Positions 44,136 to 56,156 of a stretch of DNA of 64,000 nucleotides are shown here, one piece after another. The stretch is taken from positions 12,289,426-12,353,425 of the forward strand of contig JAJEKV010000036.1 of assembly GCA_021234155.1 (NCBI GenBank). Reading direction: 5' to 3'. Below the pieces are notes generated by a model. It made no database searches, was not told the origin of the DNA, and saw nothing but the letters and a program-made list of their open reading frames with translations. The first letter of the stretch is position 1. Each line of letters starts with the position of its first letter. This DNA is from Isoetes taiwanensis (taxonomy: Eukaryota; Streptophyta; Lycopodiopsida; Isoetales; Isoetaceae). Made by a program: the position numbers and the translations under genes.

Positions 44136-47100
44136 GGAGAACAAGGGTGGTCTTCTGGCCACGAAAGTTGGTCCCCAGGGTAATGTCGATATTCTGAGTC
44201 CATTGGAAGAGTCAAATCATGGTTTTGGAGAGGGGAAATTGCTCGTCCATCGCCAGGGCCTTCGTAAGAGAACTTTTGTGGCAGCATGTGAGCTCTGGAA
44301 GACTCGGAGCTATTTGCACTTTTGGAGAGGTGCCGAGTTTTGGTCCTTTGCACTTGGGACTTGGCTGATAAGATGCAGTTGAGAACGCGAAGCAAGGGGA
44401 ACTGATGGAATGGAGTTTGGATATGTACTCCTCCCGTTGTGGCAGTTAGAAGTAAAGAGCAGCTTTTGCAGTAGCAAGACATTCATAAATTCGTAATGAA
44501 TGCATAGTACGGAATTAAATTCTGATTTTTTGTCAGCAGGCTTCCTAAGTCATCGCCAACATACCTGGTCGGGTTTTCAAAATTTTGGACAAGGTTTAGA
44601 TCAAAGTGTTTGCATTAGAGCGGTCAAGGCGACTGTTGTTAGGTACCGAGAACTGGCACACTTGCCCAAGTCAAATAAGGCCGGGACCTTGCAAGGCCAC
44701 CTCATTAGGGGAGAGTCAGGACCCGGGGCGAGCCCCAAAAAGTTTCGAGGCGACCTTTCTGGCGCTCCCAGGGGGCCGTGCGCTAAAGACCACACTCGGG
44801 ATCTCGGTTCCCCTATCCGGCCAGTTGAATCCTTCGTTCAAGGGCCCTGTCACCGATAAGGTCAAAAAAATCCAACATCCGTCAGGTGAGAACTTATCAA
44901 ACCCGCGAAGCATCTGCGGTCGGCCAGGCTGTAGAAACCAAAGTGTTTTGTCGTTCGGACATTGCGGAGGCTTTCGGAATGGCGATTCGACTTCGCCACA
45001 TCGTCGGGGAGGCGAAATTACCCTAGAGACCAAGTTACGCGGTCGGTTTTGCAAAGAAAGAAACACTTACGCCCTACGTTGCGATTATTGATGACCACCT
45101 CCTAGGCCAATTGACAACGAGTGTGTTGGACATGAGATAGTTTGGCTTACCTCGAGAAGGGGTGGTCTTTTGGCCATGAAACTTGGTCCCGGGGGCAATG
45201 TCGTGGATTCGAGTCCATTGGCGAGCGAATCACGATTCCGGAGAGGGGAAGTTGCTTCGTCGTCGCCCGGGCCCGCCGGGGAGAGGACTTTTGGGGCAAA
45301 AGCTGCTTGGGATGGTTTTAGGGTCCGTGCTCTGGCGTCAACACCCCCCTCACGTCAAGACACGCAAGCAAGGTCCTAGTCGAATCGACAAGGATAGAGC
45401 CTCAAAGCGTAAACCCTATGAGTTGCGGGGTTCTAGCGGGGGTTTGCGTTTTGGGGTGCCGCGTTTTGGTCCTTTGCACTTGGGACTTGGCTGATAAGAT
45501 GCGGTTGAGAACGCGAAGCAAAGGGGCCCGGCGGAATGGAGTTTGGATCGTACTCCTCCGTTGTGGTAGTTAAAAGTAAAAAGGCGACTTTTTGCGGTAG
45601 CAAGACATTCATAAATTCGTAATTAATGCATGATGCGGAATTAAATTCTGATTTTTGTCGGTGAGGGCTTCCTAAGTCATACGCCAACATACAGGCCGGT
45701 TTTCAAAATTTTCGGACAAGGTTTAGATCAAAGTGTTTGCATTAGAGCGGTAGGGGCAGACTGTTGTTGGGTGCCGGGCACACTTGCCCAAGTCAAACAA
45801 GGCGGGGACCTTGCAAGGCCACCTCATTAGAGGGAGAGTCCGGACCCGGGAGGCGAGCCCCAAAAAAAGTTTCGAGGCGACCTTTCTGGCGGCGCTCGGG
45901 GGGGCCGTGCACGCTAAAGACCACACTCCGGATCTCGGTTCCCCTATCCGGCCGTTGAATCGCCGTTCAAGAGCCCTGTCTCGATAAGGTCCAAAAAATC
46001 CAACATCCGTAAGTGAGAACTTATCAAACCATGAAGCGTCTGCGATCGGCCAGGTGTAGAATCCAAAGTGTTTTGTCGTTCGGACATTGCGGAGGCTCGG
46101 AATGGCGATTCGACTTCGCCACATCACCGGGAGGCGAAATTACCCTAGAGACCAAGTTGCACGGTCGGTTTTGCAAAGAAAGAAACACTTACGCCCCACG
46201 TTGCGGTATTAACGACCACCTCCTAGGCCAATTGACTACGAGTGTGTTGGACATGAGATAGTTTGACGCTACCTCGAGAAGGGGTGGTCTTTTGGCCATG
46301 AAACTTGGTCCCAGGGGCAATGTCGATGTTAGAGTCCATTGGCGAGCGAATCACGATTCCGGAGAGGGAAGTTGCCGTCCGTCGCCCGGGCCTTGGGGAG
46401 AGGACTTTTGGGGCAAAAGCTGCTTCGGTGGTTTTAGGGTCCGTGCTCGGCGTCAACACCCCCTCTACTTCAAGACGCGGCGCAAGCTCCTAGTCGAATC
46501 GACAAGGATAGAGCCTCGAAGCGTAAACCCTATGAGTTGTCGAGGGTTCTAGCGGGGTTTGCGTTTTTGGGTGCCGAGTTTTGGTCCTTTGCACTTGGGA
46601 CTTGGCCGATAAGATCTGATTGAGAACGCGAAGCAAGGGGCCCGGCGGAATGGAGTTTGGATCGTACTCCTCCCGTTGTGGCGGTTAGAAGTAAAAGGCG
46701 ACTTTTGCGGTAGCAAGACATTCATAAATTCGTAATTAATGCATAGTACGGAATTAAATTCTGATTTTTTGTCAGCAGGCTTCTTAAGTTATCGCCAACA
46801 TACAGGCCAATTTTCAAAATTTTAGGACAAGGGTTAGATCAAAGTGTTTGCATTAGAAGCGGTCAGGGCAGCTGTTGTTAGGCGCGGAAAGTGGCATACT
46901 TGCCCAAGTCAAATAAGGCGGGACCTTGCAAGGCCACCTCATTAGAGGGGAGAGTCAGGACCCAGGCCCGAGCCCCAAAAAGTTTCAGAAGGCGACCTTT
47001 CTGGCGGCTCCCGGGGGCCGTGCGCTAAAGACCACACTCCGGATCTCGGTTCCCCTATCCGGCCAGTTGAATCCTTCGTTCAAGGGCCCCTGTCTCGATA

Positions 47101-50100
47101 AGGTCCAAAAAATCCAACATCCGTCGGTGAGAACTTATCAAACCATGGCGGCGTCTGCGGTCGGCGGGTGTAGAAATCAAAGTGTTTTGTCGTTCGGACA
47201 TTGCGGAGGCTCGGAATGGCGATTCGACTTCGCCACATCGTCCGGGAGGCGAAATTACCCTAGAGACCAAGTTGCGGTCGGTTTTGCAAAAAGAAACACT
47301 TACGCCCTACGTTGCGGTATTGACGTGACCACCTCCTAGGCCAATTGACTACGAGTGTGTTGGACATGAGATAGTTTGACGCTACCTCGAGAAGGGGTGG
47401 TCTTTTGGCCATGAAACTTGGTCCCCAAGGCAATGTCGGCGTTAAGAGTCCATTGGCGAGCCGAATCCACGATTGGGGAGAGGGAAGTTGCCGTCGTCCG
47501 TCGCCCGGGGCCCGGGGGAGAGGACTTTTGGGGCAAAGCTGCTTCGGATGGTTTTTAGGGTCCGTGCTCGGCGTCAACACCCCCCCTCTACGTCAAGACG
47601 GCGCCAAGGTCCTAGTCGAATCGACAAGGATAGAGCCTCCGGCGTAAACCCATGAGTTGCCGAGGTTCTAGCGGGGGTTTGCGTTTTGGGTGCCGAAGTT
47701 TTGGTCCTTTGCACTTGGGACTTGGCCGATAAGATGCGATTTGAAGCGAAGCAAGTGGGCCCGGCGGAATGGAGTTTGGATCTGTACTCCTCCGTTGTGG
47801 CGGTTAGAAGTAAAGGCGACTTTTGCGGTAGCAAGACATTTATAAATTCGTAATTAATGCATAGTACGGAATTAAATTCTGATTTTTTGTCGGTGGGCTT
47901 CCTAAGTCATCGCCAACATCTGAGCCAGTTTTCAAAATTTCGGACAAGGTTTAGATCAAAGTGTTTGCATTAGAGCGGTCAGGGCGGACTGTTGTTGGGC
48001 AGCCGAGTTGGCACACTTGCCCAAGTCAAATAAGGCGAGGACCTTGCAAGGCCACCTCATTAGAGGGAGAGTCCGGACCCCGAGGCGAGCCCAAAAAAAA
48101 GTTTCGAGGCGACCTTTCTGGCGGGCTCCCAGGGGGCCGTGCGCTAAAGACCACACTCCGGATCTCGGTTCCCCTATCCGGCCCGTTGAATCCGCCGTTC
48201 AAGGGCCCTGTCTCGATAAGGTCCAAAAAAATCCAACATCCGTCCGTGAGAACTTATCAAACCGCGAAGCGTCCTGCGGTCGACCGTGTAGAAACCAAAG
48301 TGTTTTATCGTTCGGACATTGCGGAGGCTCCGGAATGGCGATTCGACTTAGCTACATCGTCAGGGGAGGCGAAATTACCCTAGAGACCAAGTTGCGCGGT
48401 CGGTTTTGCAAAAGAAAGAAACACTTACGCCCTACGTTTGCGGTATTAAACGACCACCTCCTAGGCCAATTGACTATGAGTGTGTTGGACATGAGATAGT
48501 TTGACGCTACCTCGAGAAGGGGTGGTCTTTTGGCCATGAAACTTGGTCCCAGGGCAATGTCGGCGTCCGAGTCCATTGGCGAGCGAATCACGATTAGGAG
48601 AAGGGAAGTTGCCCGTCCGTCGCCGGGGCCCGGGGGAGAGGACTTTTGGGGCAAAGCCGCCCCAGGATGGTTTTAGGGTCAGTGCTCGGCGTCAACACCC
48701 CCTCTACGTCAAGACACGGTGCAAGGTCCTAGTCGAATCGACAAGGATAGAGCCTCGAAGCGTAAACCCTATGAGTTGCCGGGTTCTAGCGGGGTTTTGC
48801 GTTTTGGGTGCCGGTTTTGGTCCTTTGCACTTGGGACTTGGCGATAAGAGATCAGATTGAGAACTTGAAGCAAGGGGCTGGCGGAATGGAGTTTGGATCT
48901 GTACTCCTCCCGTTGTGGCGGTTAAAAGTAAAGGCGGCTTTTGCGGTAGCAAGACATTTATAAATTCGTAATTAATGCATAGTACGAATTAAATTCTGAT
49001 TTTTGTCGGCGAGGCTTCCTAAGTCATCGCCAACATCTGAGGCCGGTTTTCAAAATTTCGGACAAGGTTTAGATCAAAGTGTTTGCATTAGAGCGGTCAG
49101 GGCAGCTGTTGTTGGGCGGCGGCACACTTGCCCAAGTCAAACAAGGCCGAGGACCTTGCAAGGCCACCTCATTTAGGGAGAGTCCAGGACCCGGGGGCGA
49201 GCCCCAAAAAAGTTTCGAGGCGGCCTTTCTGGCGGCAGCTCCCGGGGGCCCGTGCGCTAAAGACCACACTCCGGATCTCGGTTCCCCTATCCAACCGTTG
49301 AATCCGTTCAAGAGCCCCGTCTCGATAAGGTCCAAAAATCCAACATCCGTCCGTGAGAACTTATCAAACCCATGGCGTCCCTACGATCGGCCGTGTAGAA
49401 TCCAAAGTGTTTTGTCGTTCGGACATTGCGGAGGAGGCTCGGAATGGCGATTCGACTTCGCCACATCACCGGGAGGCGAAATTACCCTAGAGACCAAGTT
49501 GCACGGTCGGTTTTGCAAAAGAAAGAAACACTTCGCCCTACGTTGCGGTATTCGACAATGACCACCTCCTAGGCCAATTGACTACGAGTGTGTTGGACAT
49601 GAGATAGTTTGGCGCTACCTCGAGAAGGGGTGGTCTTTTGGCCATGAAACTTGGTCCCGGGGCAATGTCGATGTTAGGAGTCCATTGGCGAGCGAATCAC
49701 GATTAGGAGAGGGGAAGTTGCCCGTCCGTCGCCCGAGAGCCGCCGGGGAGAGGACTTTTGGGGCAAAAGCTGCTTCAGGTGGTTTTAGGGTCCGTGCTCT
49801 GGCGTCAACACCCCCTCTACTTCAAGACACGGCGCAAGGTCCTAGTCGAATCGACAAGGATAGAGCCTCCAAGCGTAAACCCATGAGTTGTCGGGTTCTA
49901 GCGGGGTTTGCGTTTTGGGGTGCCGGAGTTTTGGTCCTTTGCACTTGGGACTTGGCCGATAAGATCTGATTGAGAACGCGAAGCAAAGGGCCTGGCGGAA
50001 TGGAGTTTGGATCTGTACTCCTCCCGTTGTGGCGGTTAAGTAAAAGGCGGCTTTTGCGGTAGCAAGACATTCATAAATTCGTAATTAATGCATAGTACGG

Positions 50101-53100
50101 AATTAAATTCTGATTTTTGTCAGCAGGCTTCCTAAGTTATCGCCAACATACTGGGCCAATTTTCAAAATTTTTAGGACAAGGGTTAGATCAAAGTGTTTG
50201 CATTAGAACGGTCCGGGCAGCCTGTTGTTGGGCAGCCGAGCTGGCATACTTGCCCAAGTCAAATAAGGCCAGGACCTTGCAAGGCCACCTCATTAGAGGG
50301 GAGAGTCCGGACCCGGAGGCGAGCCCCCAAAAAGTTTCCGAGGCGACCTTTCTGGCGGCGCTCCCCGGGGGGGCCGTGCGCTAAAGACCACACTCCGGGA
50401 TCTCGGTTCCCCTATCCGGCCGTTGAATCCTTCGTTCAAGAATTTTGTCTCGATAAGGTCCAAAAAATCCAACATCCGTCCGGTGAGAACTTATCAAACG
50501 CTGGCGTCTAGCGATCGGCCAGGTGTAGAAATCAAAGTGTTTTGTCGTTCGGACATTGCGGAGGCTCAGGAATGGCGATTCGACCGCCACATCGTCAGGG
50601 AGGCGAAATTACCCTAGAGACCAAGTTTGCGGTCGGTTTTGCAAAAGAAAGAAACACTTCGCCCTACGTTTGCGATTATTCGGCTGACCACCTCCTAGGC
50701 CAATTGACTACGAGTGTGTTGGACATGAGATAGTTTGGCCGCTACCTCGAGAAGGGGTGGTCTTTTGGCCATGAAACTTGGTCCCCAAGGCAATGTCGGC
50801 GTTAGGAGTCCATTGGCGAGCGAATCGATTGGGGAGGGGAAGTTGCCCGTCCGTCGCCCGGGGCCGCCGGGGAGAGGACTTTTGGGGCAAGCTGCTTCCG
50901 GATGGTTTTAGGGTCCGTGCTGCGGCGTCAACACCCCCTCTACGTCAAGACACGGCGCCAAGGTCCCTAGTCGAATCGACAAGGATAGAGCCTCAAAGCG
51001 TAAACCCCATGAGTTGCGAGGGTTCTAGCGGGGTTTTGCGTTTTGGGTGCCGAAGTTTTGGTCCTTTGCACTTGGGACTTGGCCGATAAGATGCGATTTG
51101 AAGCGAAGCAAGTGGGCCCGGCGGAATGGAGTTTGGATACGTACTCCTCCCGTTGTGGCGGTTAGAAGTAAAAGGCGACTTTTGCAAGGTAGCAAGACAT
51201 TTATAAATTCGTAATTAATGCATAGTACGGAATTAAATTCTGATTTTTTGTGTGAGGCTTCCTAAGTCATCGCCAACATCTGAGGCCGGTTTTCAAAATT
51301 TCGGACAAGGTTTAGATCAAAGTGTTTGCATTAGAAGCGGTGGGACTGACTGTTGTTGGGCGTAGAGTTGGCACACTTGCCCAAGTCAAATAAGGCCGAG
51401 GACCTTGCAAGGCCACCTCATTAGAGGGGAGAGTCAGGACCCGGGGAGGCGAGCCCCAAAAGTTTTCGAGGCGACCTTTCTGGCGGGCTCCCCGGGGGGA
51501 GCCGCTAAAGACCACACTCGGGATCTCGGTTCCCCTATCCGGCCGTTGAATCCTTCGTTCAAGGGCCCTGTCTCGATAAGGTCCAAAAAATCCAACATCC
51601 GTCAGGTGAGAACTTATCAAACCTTGGCGTCTGCGGTCGGCCGTGTAGAAACCAAAGTGTTTTATCGTTCGGACATTGCGGGAGGCTCAGGAATGGCGAT
51701 TCGACTTAGCTACATCGTCAGGGAGGCCGAAATTACCCTAGAGACCAAGTTGCACGGTCGGTTTTGCAAAAGAAAGAAACACTAAAAGCCCCTACGTTGC
51801 GGTATTAAACGACCACCTCCTAGGCCAATTGACTACGAGTGTGTTGGACATGAGATAGTTTGGCGCTACCTCGAGAAGGGGTGGTCTTTTGGCCATGAAA
51901 CTTGGTCCCCAAGGCAATGTCGGCGTTAGGAGTCCATTGGCGAGCGAATCCACGATTAGGAGAGGGGAAGTTGCCCGTCCCGTCGCCCGGGGCCGGGGGA
52001 GAGGACTTTTTGGGGCAAGCTGCCAGGATGGTTTTAGGGTCCGTGCTCTGGCGTCAACACCCCCCTCTACGTCAAGACCGCGCGCAAGGTCCTAGTCGAA
52101 TCGACAAGGATAGAGCCTCGAAGCGTAAACCCTATGAGTTGCGGGTTCTAGCGGGGTTTTGCGTTTTGGGTGCCGAGTTTTGGTCCTTTGCACTTGGGAC
52201 TTGGCGATAAGATGCAGATTGAGAACGCGAAGCAAGTGGGCCGGCGGAATGGAGTTTGGATCTGTACTCCTCCCGTTGTGGCGGTTAGAAGTAAAAGGCG
52301 ACTTTTGCGGTAGCAAGACATTTATAAATTCGTAATTAATGCATAGTACGGAATTAAATTCTGATTTTTTTGTCGTGAGGCTTCCTAAGTCATCGCCAAC
52401 ATCTGAGGCCAGTTTTCAAAATTTCGGACAAGGTTTAGATCAAAGTGTTTGCATTAGAGCGGTAAGGGCAGCCTGTTGTTGGGCAGCGAGTTGGCACACT
52501 TGCCCAAGTCAAATAAGGCCAGGACCTTGCAAGGCCACCTCATTAGAGGGGAGAGTCCAGGACCCGAGGCGAGCCCCAAAAAGTTTTCGAGGCGACCTTT
52601 CTGGCGGCTCCCAGGGGGCCGTGCGCTAAAGACCACACTCCGGATCTCGGTTCCCCTATCCGGCCGTTGAATCCGCCGTTCAAGGGCCTGTCACCGATAA
52701 GGTCCAAAAAATCCAACATCCGTCCGGTGAGAACTTATCAAACCCCTTGGCGTCTGCGGTCGGCCGGTGTAGAAACCAAAGTGTTTTATCGTTCGGACAT
52801 TGCGGAGGCTCGGAATGGCGATTCGACTTCGCTACATCGTCAGGAGGGCGAAATTACCCTAGAGACCAAGTTGCACGGTCAGTTTTGCAAAAGAAAGAAA
52901 CACTTACGCCCTACGTTGCGGTGATTCGGCTGACCACCTCCTAGGCCAATTGACTATGAGTGTGTTGGACATGAGATAGTTTGGCGCTACCGAGAAGGGG
53001 TGGTCTTTTGGCCATGAAACTTGGTCTCGAGCAATGTCGGCGTTAGAGTCCATTGGCGAGCGAATCACGATTCCGGAGAAGGGAAGTTGCCCGTCCGTCG

Positions 53101-53860
53101 CCGGGGGGCCTTCCGGGAGAGGACTTTTGGGGCAAAGCCATACGGATGGTTTTTAGGGTCCGTGCTCGGCGTCAACACCCCCTCTACGTCAAGACACGGT
53201 GCAAGGTCCTAGTCGAATCGACAAGGATAGAGCCGGCGTAAACCCTATGAGTTGCGAGGGTTCTAGCGGGGTTTTGCGTTTTGGGTGCCGAGTTTTGGTC
53301 CTTTGCACTTGGGACTTGGCGATAAGATGCGATTGAGAAGCGAAGCAAGGGAACCGGCGGAATGGAGTTTGGATCTGTACTCCTCCCGTTGTGGCGGTTA
53401 GAAGTAAAAGGCGCTTTTGCGAGTAGCAAGACATTTATAAATTCGTAATTAATGCATAGTACGGAATTAAATTCTGATTTTTGTCGGCCGAGGCTTCCTA
53501 AGTCATCGCCAACATCTGAGGGCCAGTTTTCAAAATTTCCGGACAAGGTTTAGATCAAAGTGTTTGCATTAGAGCGGTCCGGGCGACTGTTGTTGTTGGC
53601 GAAGGTGGCACACTTGCCCAAGTCAAACAAGGCCAGGACCTTGCAAGGCCACCTCATTAGAGGGAGAGTCCGGACCCGGTGAGGCGAGCCCCAAAAGTTT
53701 CGAGGCTGACCTTTCTGGCGGCTCCCTCGAGGGGGCCGATGCGCTAAAGACCACACTCGGGATCTCGGTTCCCCTATCCGACCGTTGAATCCTTCATTCA
53801 AGGGGCCTCGTTCGATAAGGGCCAAAAAATCCAACATCCGTCGGGAGAACTTATCAAACC
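44136..53860 (+). repeat. Tandem array of about nine 1.12-kb monomers
   Basis: The marker GCAAGACATTNATAAATTCG recurs at 44474, 45600, 46713, 47831, 48949, 50062, 51192, 52313 and 53426, giving spacings of 1113-1130 bp. About 8.7 monomers. The first one (44136-44480) is more diverged in its first third. Monomers share long identical blocks and differ mainly at CAG/CTG/CCAGG sites. Every ORF of 60-160 codons in it repeats from monomer to monomer in changing frames, so I see no conserved protein. Confidence 0.95.
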
Positions 53861-53905
53861 GCCACCCGGGCTCAAACATGCCACCCTGGGCTCAAACATT
53901 CGTAA
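53861..53905 (+). repeat. Short remnant of the 18-bp minisatellite
   Basis: GCCACCCGGGCTCAAACATG is followed by a second GGCTCAAACAT unit, the same units as 27153-27545. It starts exactly where the 1.12-kb array stops. Confidence 0.65.
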
Positions 53906-54095
53906 GTAGTAGCAATAGAAGATTGGTTAAATCGAATGTGATTTTGATTTGCATATATGGCTCGGGAATGTCCAAATTAGCATAAGGACAAACTTTCATG
54001 ACCATCGGATGAAAAAAAGGCACCAAAAATTAAAAAGTGTTAGGCGTCGCTATAACAAAATACGTCAGCGGACCGCCGTCGCATGCGACGTTAAG

Positions 54096-54179
54096 CCGTA
54101 TATCACGATTTTGAAATCGTATATCACGATTTGAAAATCGTATATCACGATTTCAAAATCGTATATACGATTTCAAAAT
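54096..54179. repeat. Palindromic 25-bp repeats
   Basis: About three and a half units of TATATCACGATTT with CGATTTCAAAATCG-type palindromes, next to further GACGTCGC motifs at 54180-54215. Confidence 0.75.
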
Positions 54180-54394
54180 TACGTCGCGATCTTGACGTCG
54201 CTGACGTCGCATCTTTGACGCAGGCCGTGTTTTTCTGATCCCGGGCCGTCTTTTTAGGGACCATTCCTAGGCTTCCTTCTATCGACTATTTTGGGCGATC
54301 TTGGTATCTGACCTTGAGCGACTTGCAAGCACTCTTTTTAAGGTTAGTAGATCATGCTTTTGGATTGAATGGTTTTTGGATTGAATGATTTAGT

Positions 54395-54770
54395 GTAGAT
54401 TTCAAATTTTTTTTTTCTATCTCTTTCCTTCTTTTTCTTCTTCTTGTTTCTGCATTCTTCTTCTTTTTCCTTCTTTCCTCATTTCTTTCTTCGATTCTTC
54501 CCTTATTTCACTCTTCCATTCTTCCATTCTTCCATTCTTCCATTCTTCTATCTTCTTCCATATCATTCTCTTATTTCTTCCATTCTTCTCTTTCTTCCCC
54601 TAATTTCTTTTTTCTCCTCTTTCCCCTTCTCTTCTTTCTCCCACCCTTCTCTTCTTCTTTGATTCATTCATTTTTTTTCTTTCTTGTTTTACTATTTCTT
54701 CATCTTTTTTTTTTTTTTGTTTCTTCTTCGATCTTTTTTTTCCGTTGTTCTTATTCTTCTAACTCTTTGT
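54395..54770. repeat. Long pyrimidine (CTT-rich) tract
   Basis: Nearly pure C/T on the plus strand, including CCATTCTT repeated four times. The ORF there is a Ser/Phe-rich artefact. Confidence 0.85.
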
Positions 54771-54884
54771 TGCTTTCTATTTCGATTTGGACCCTCAGGA
54801 TCTTGTTACACACGTCCTTCTTTTGGTAAGTTGATCGCGCTTGCATTTTATTTTTATAATTTTAAGCAGGTTAAAAAAATTGAT

Positions 54885-55195
54885 GGAGTGGCTTGTTCAA
54901 GGGACGCGGGAATTCGGCTCCACCTAGAGTGGGGAGGACCATGTACCCGGGTTCAAGTCCACTTCACTCACGATCATATATTTTTCCTAGGTTAAGGAGT
55001 GGCTTGTTCAAGGGACGCGGACGGCTCCACCTAGAGTGGAGAGGGCCACGTGCAGTTCAAGTCCACGACCACTTGTTATTTTTAGGTTTAAAATAAAATT
55101 GTAGTGGCTTGTTCAAGGGAACGCGGTAGGCTCCACTACAGTGGAGGCGACCCGGTGTTCGGGTCCAAGTCGACTTTTCTTGTAATTCTTAGGTA
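54885..55195 (+). repeat. Three tandem copies of a hairpin-containing 108-bp unit
   Basis: Units start at 54885, 54996 and 55101 with GTGGCTTGTTCAAGGG. Each has a hairpin (CTCCAC, loop, GTGGAG or GTGGGG) about 25 bases later and then a TTCAAGTCCAC or TCCAAGTCGAC block. The first two contain GTTCAAGTCC, like a Pol III B box. No tRNA fold was found. Confidence 0.6.
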
Positions 55196-55918
55196 GAGGT
55201 GGCCAAATCTGGCTTATAACCCTAAAAGCGTATGTTAGCCAACTCTAGCTTTTAATCCGACTAATCCAGATTTGGAAGGGGCTCATTTCGATGATGGGGG
55301 GAGCTGCTTCGAAAAAGAAGGTACATGACCTAGTCATAGTCTTATTTTTATTCTTTTGTTTTGTGTTAATCTATCGATTTATAGAAAAGGCAAAGAGTGA
55401 TTGCAAAATTGAAGTCGAATGCCAAAAAATTGGGAGGCGATTGGTCAAAGGTCCCTAAACCACTTAATCGTCCATAAGGAAGATATCAAGGTATTTGTTA
55501 TTTGTTGCCATTCGTTCAATTCGAAATAAGACATTTAACTTGTCATGTTGTATTCCTTGCAATCGGATCACTTTCGAGCGTGCAAAGGATTCCAAGAAAA
55601 ACATCGCCTCACTGGTTTGCCAAGGCAACTTCAAGCAAACGAATTCCGTCTCACTTGGGTTCTGGCGGCCGAAATAGATTCGTAAGTGCTATAAACTCTT
55701 AGTTCACGTTAACTTTCAATGTCATTGTCTAATATTGGTCGTATTGTTATAGAATTGGCTATACGGGTTTTCCCCTAACAGGGAACACGTAAAGATAGCC
55801 ACTACTCGCCTCTTGTATATGATATTGTAACTAACTATTAAAATTCTTTCCTTTTTTTATTTTTTTTTTTAATTTTTTTTTTAATTTTTTTTTTTAAATT
55901 TTTTTTTTAATTTTTTTT
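55196..55918 (+). other. Right interior of the CACTA-like element
   Basis: Possible old exons: an AAGAAG/GTACATG junction near 55320 and ATTTATAG/AAAAGGC near 55383 look like splice sites flanking a Lys-rich coding stretch. Not identified. A T/A homopolymer stretch fills 55855-55918. Confidence 0.3.
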
Positions 55919-56123
55919 TCGTCCACCACGCCAGACGCGGCGTCCATTTTCTGCTTGACGTCGGCGGCGACGTCGAGTCGCATTATCGCGGCGTCGGCGG
56001 CGCTGACGGCGTCGCATCGCGGCGCCGCGTCGCATCGCGGCGATGTGCCTGCGAACGACGTCGTGAAGGCGTGCGTGCGACGCCGTCAGACGTCGCATAG
56101 ACGTCGTTCAGACGTCGCTATAG
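55919..56123. repeat. Right subterminal GACGTCGC repeats
   Basis: CpG-dense repeats such as CAGACGTCGC, TAGACGTCGC and GCGTCGCATCGCGGCG. Counterpart of 43861-44125. Confidence 0.75.
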
Positions 56124-56153
56124 ACGTCGCTAAATGACCCTTTTCTTGTTGTG
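56124..56153 (-). repeat. Right terminal inverted repeat of the CACTA-like element
   Basis: Complement reads CACAACAAGAAAAGGG, then TCATTTAGCGACG. Followed by TTC. Confidence 0.88.
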
Positions 56154-56156
56154 TTC

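Larger units (their letters stand above)
43831..56153. mobile_element. CACTA-like DNA transposon filled with satellite DNA
   Basis: 12,323 bp with terminal inverted repeats. Both ends begin CACAACAAGA and share CATTTAGCG further in; 26 of the first 30 bases match. A 3-bp duplication TTC (43828-43830 and 56154-56156) flanks it, and removing the element plus one TTC restores the length of the uninterrupted site in copy 1 (about 17195). The end resembles the CACTACAAGAAAA type of plant CACTA (En/Spm) elements with CACAA in place of CACTA, and 3-bp duplications are typical. GACGTCGC-like subterminal repeats lie at both ends. No transposase is recognisable, so it looks non-autonomous. About 80 percent of it is a 1.12-kb tandem array. 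Confidence 0.85.

Noticed and set aside
43850-44200. Arg/Ala-rich ORFs near the CACTA ends, on both strands
   Set aside because: Produced by CpG-rich GCGTCGC repeats.
44136-53860. Recurring ORFs in the satellite (MFALERSG, MAMKLGPQG and MLTPSTDPK types)
   Set aside because: They come from repeated DNA, change frame and end from monomer to monomer, occur on both strands and have no domain.
54444-54662. Ser/Phe-rich ORF resembling a membrane peptide
   Set aside because: Translation of a CTT-rich tract.
54885-55195. tRNA genes
   Set aside because: B-box-like GTTCAAGTCC is present, but no T-stem or cloverleaf can be drawn.
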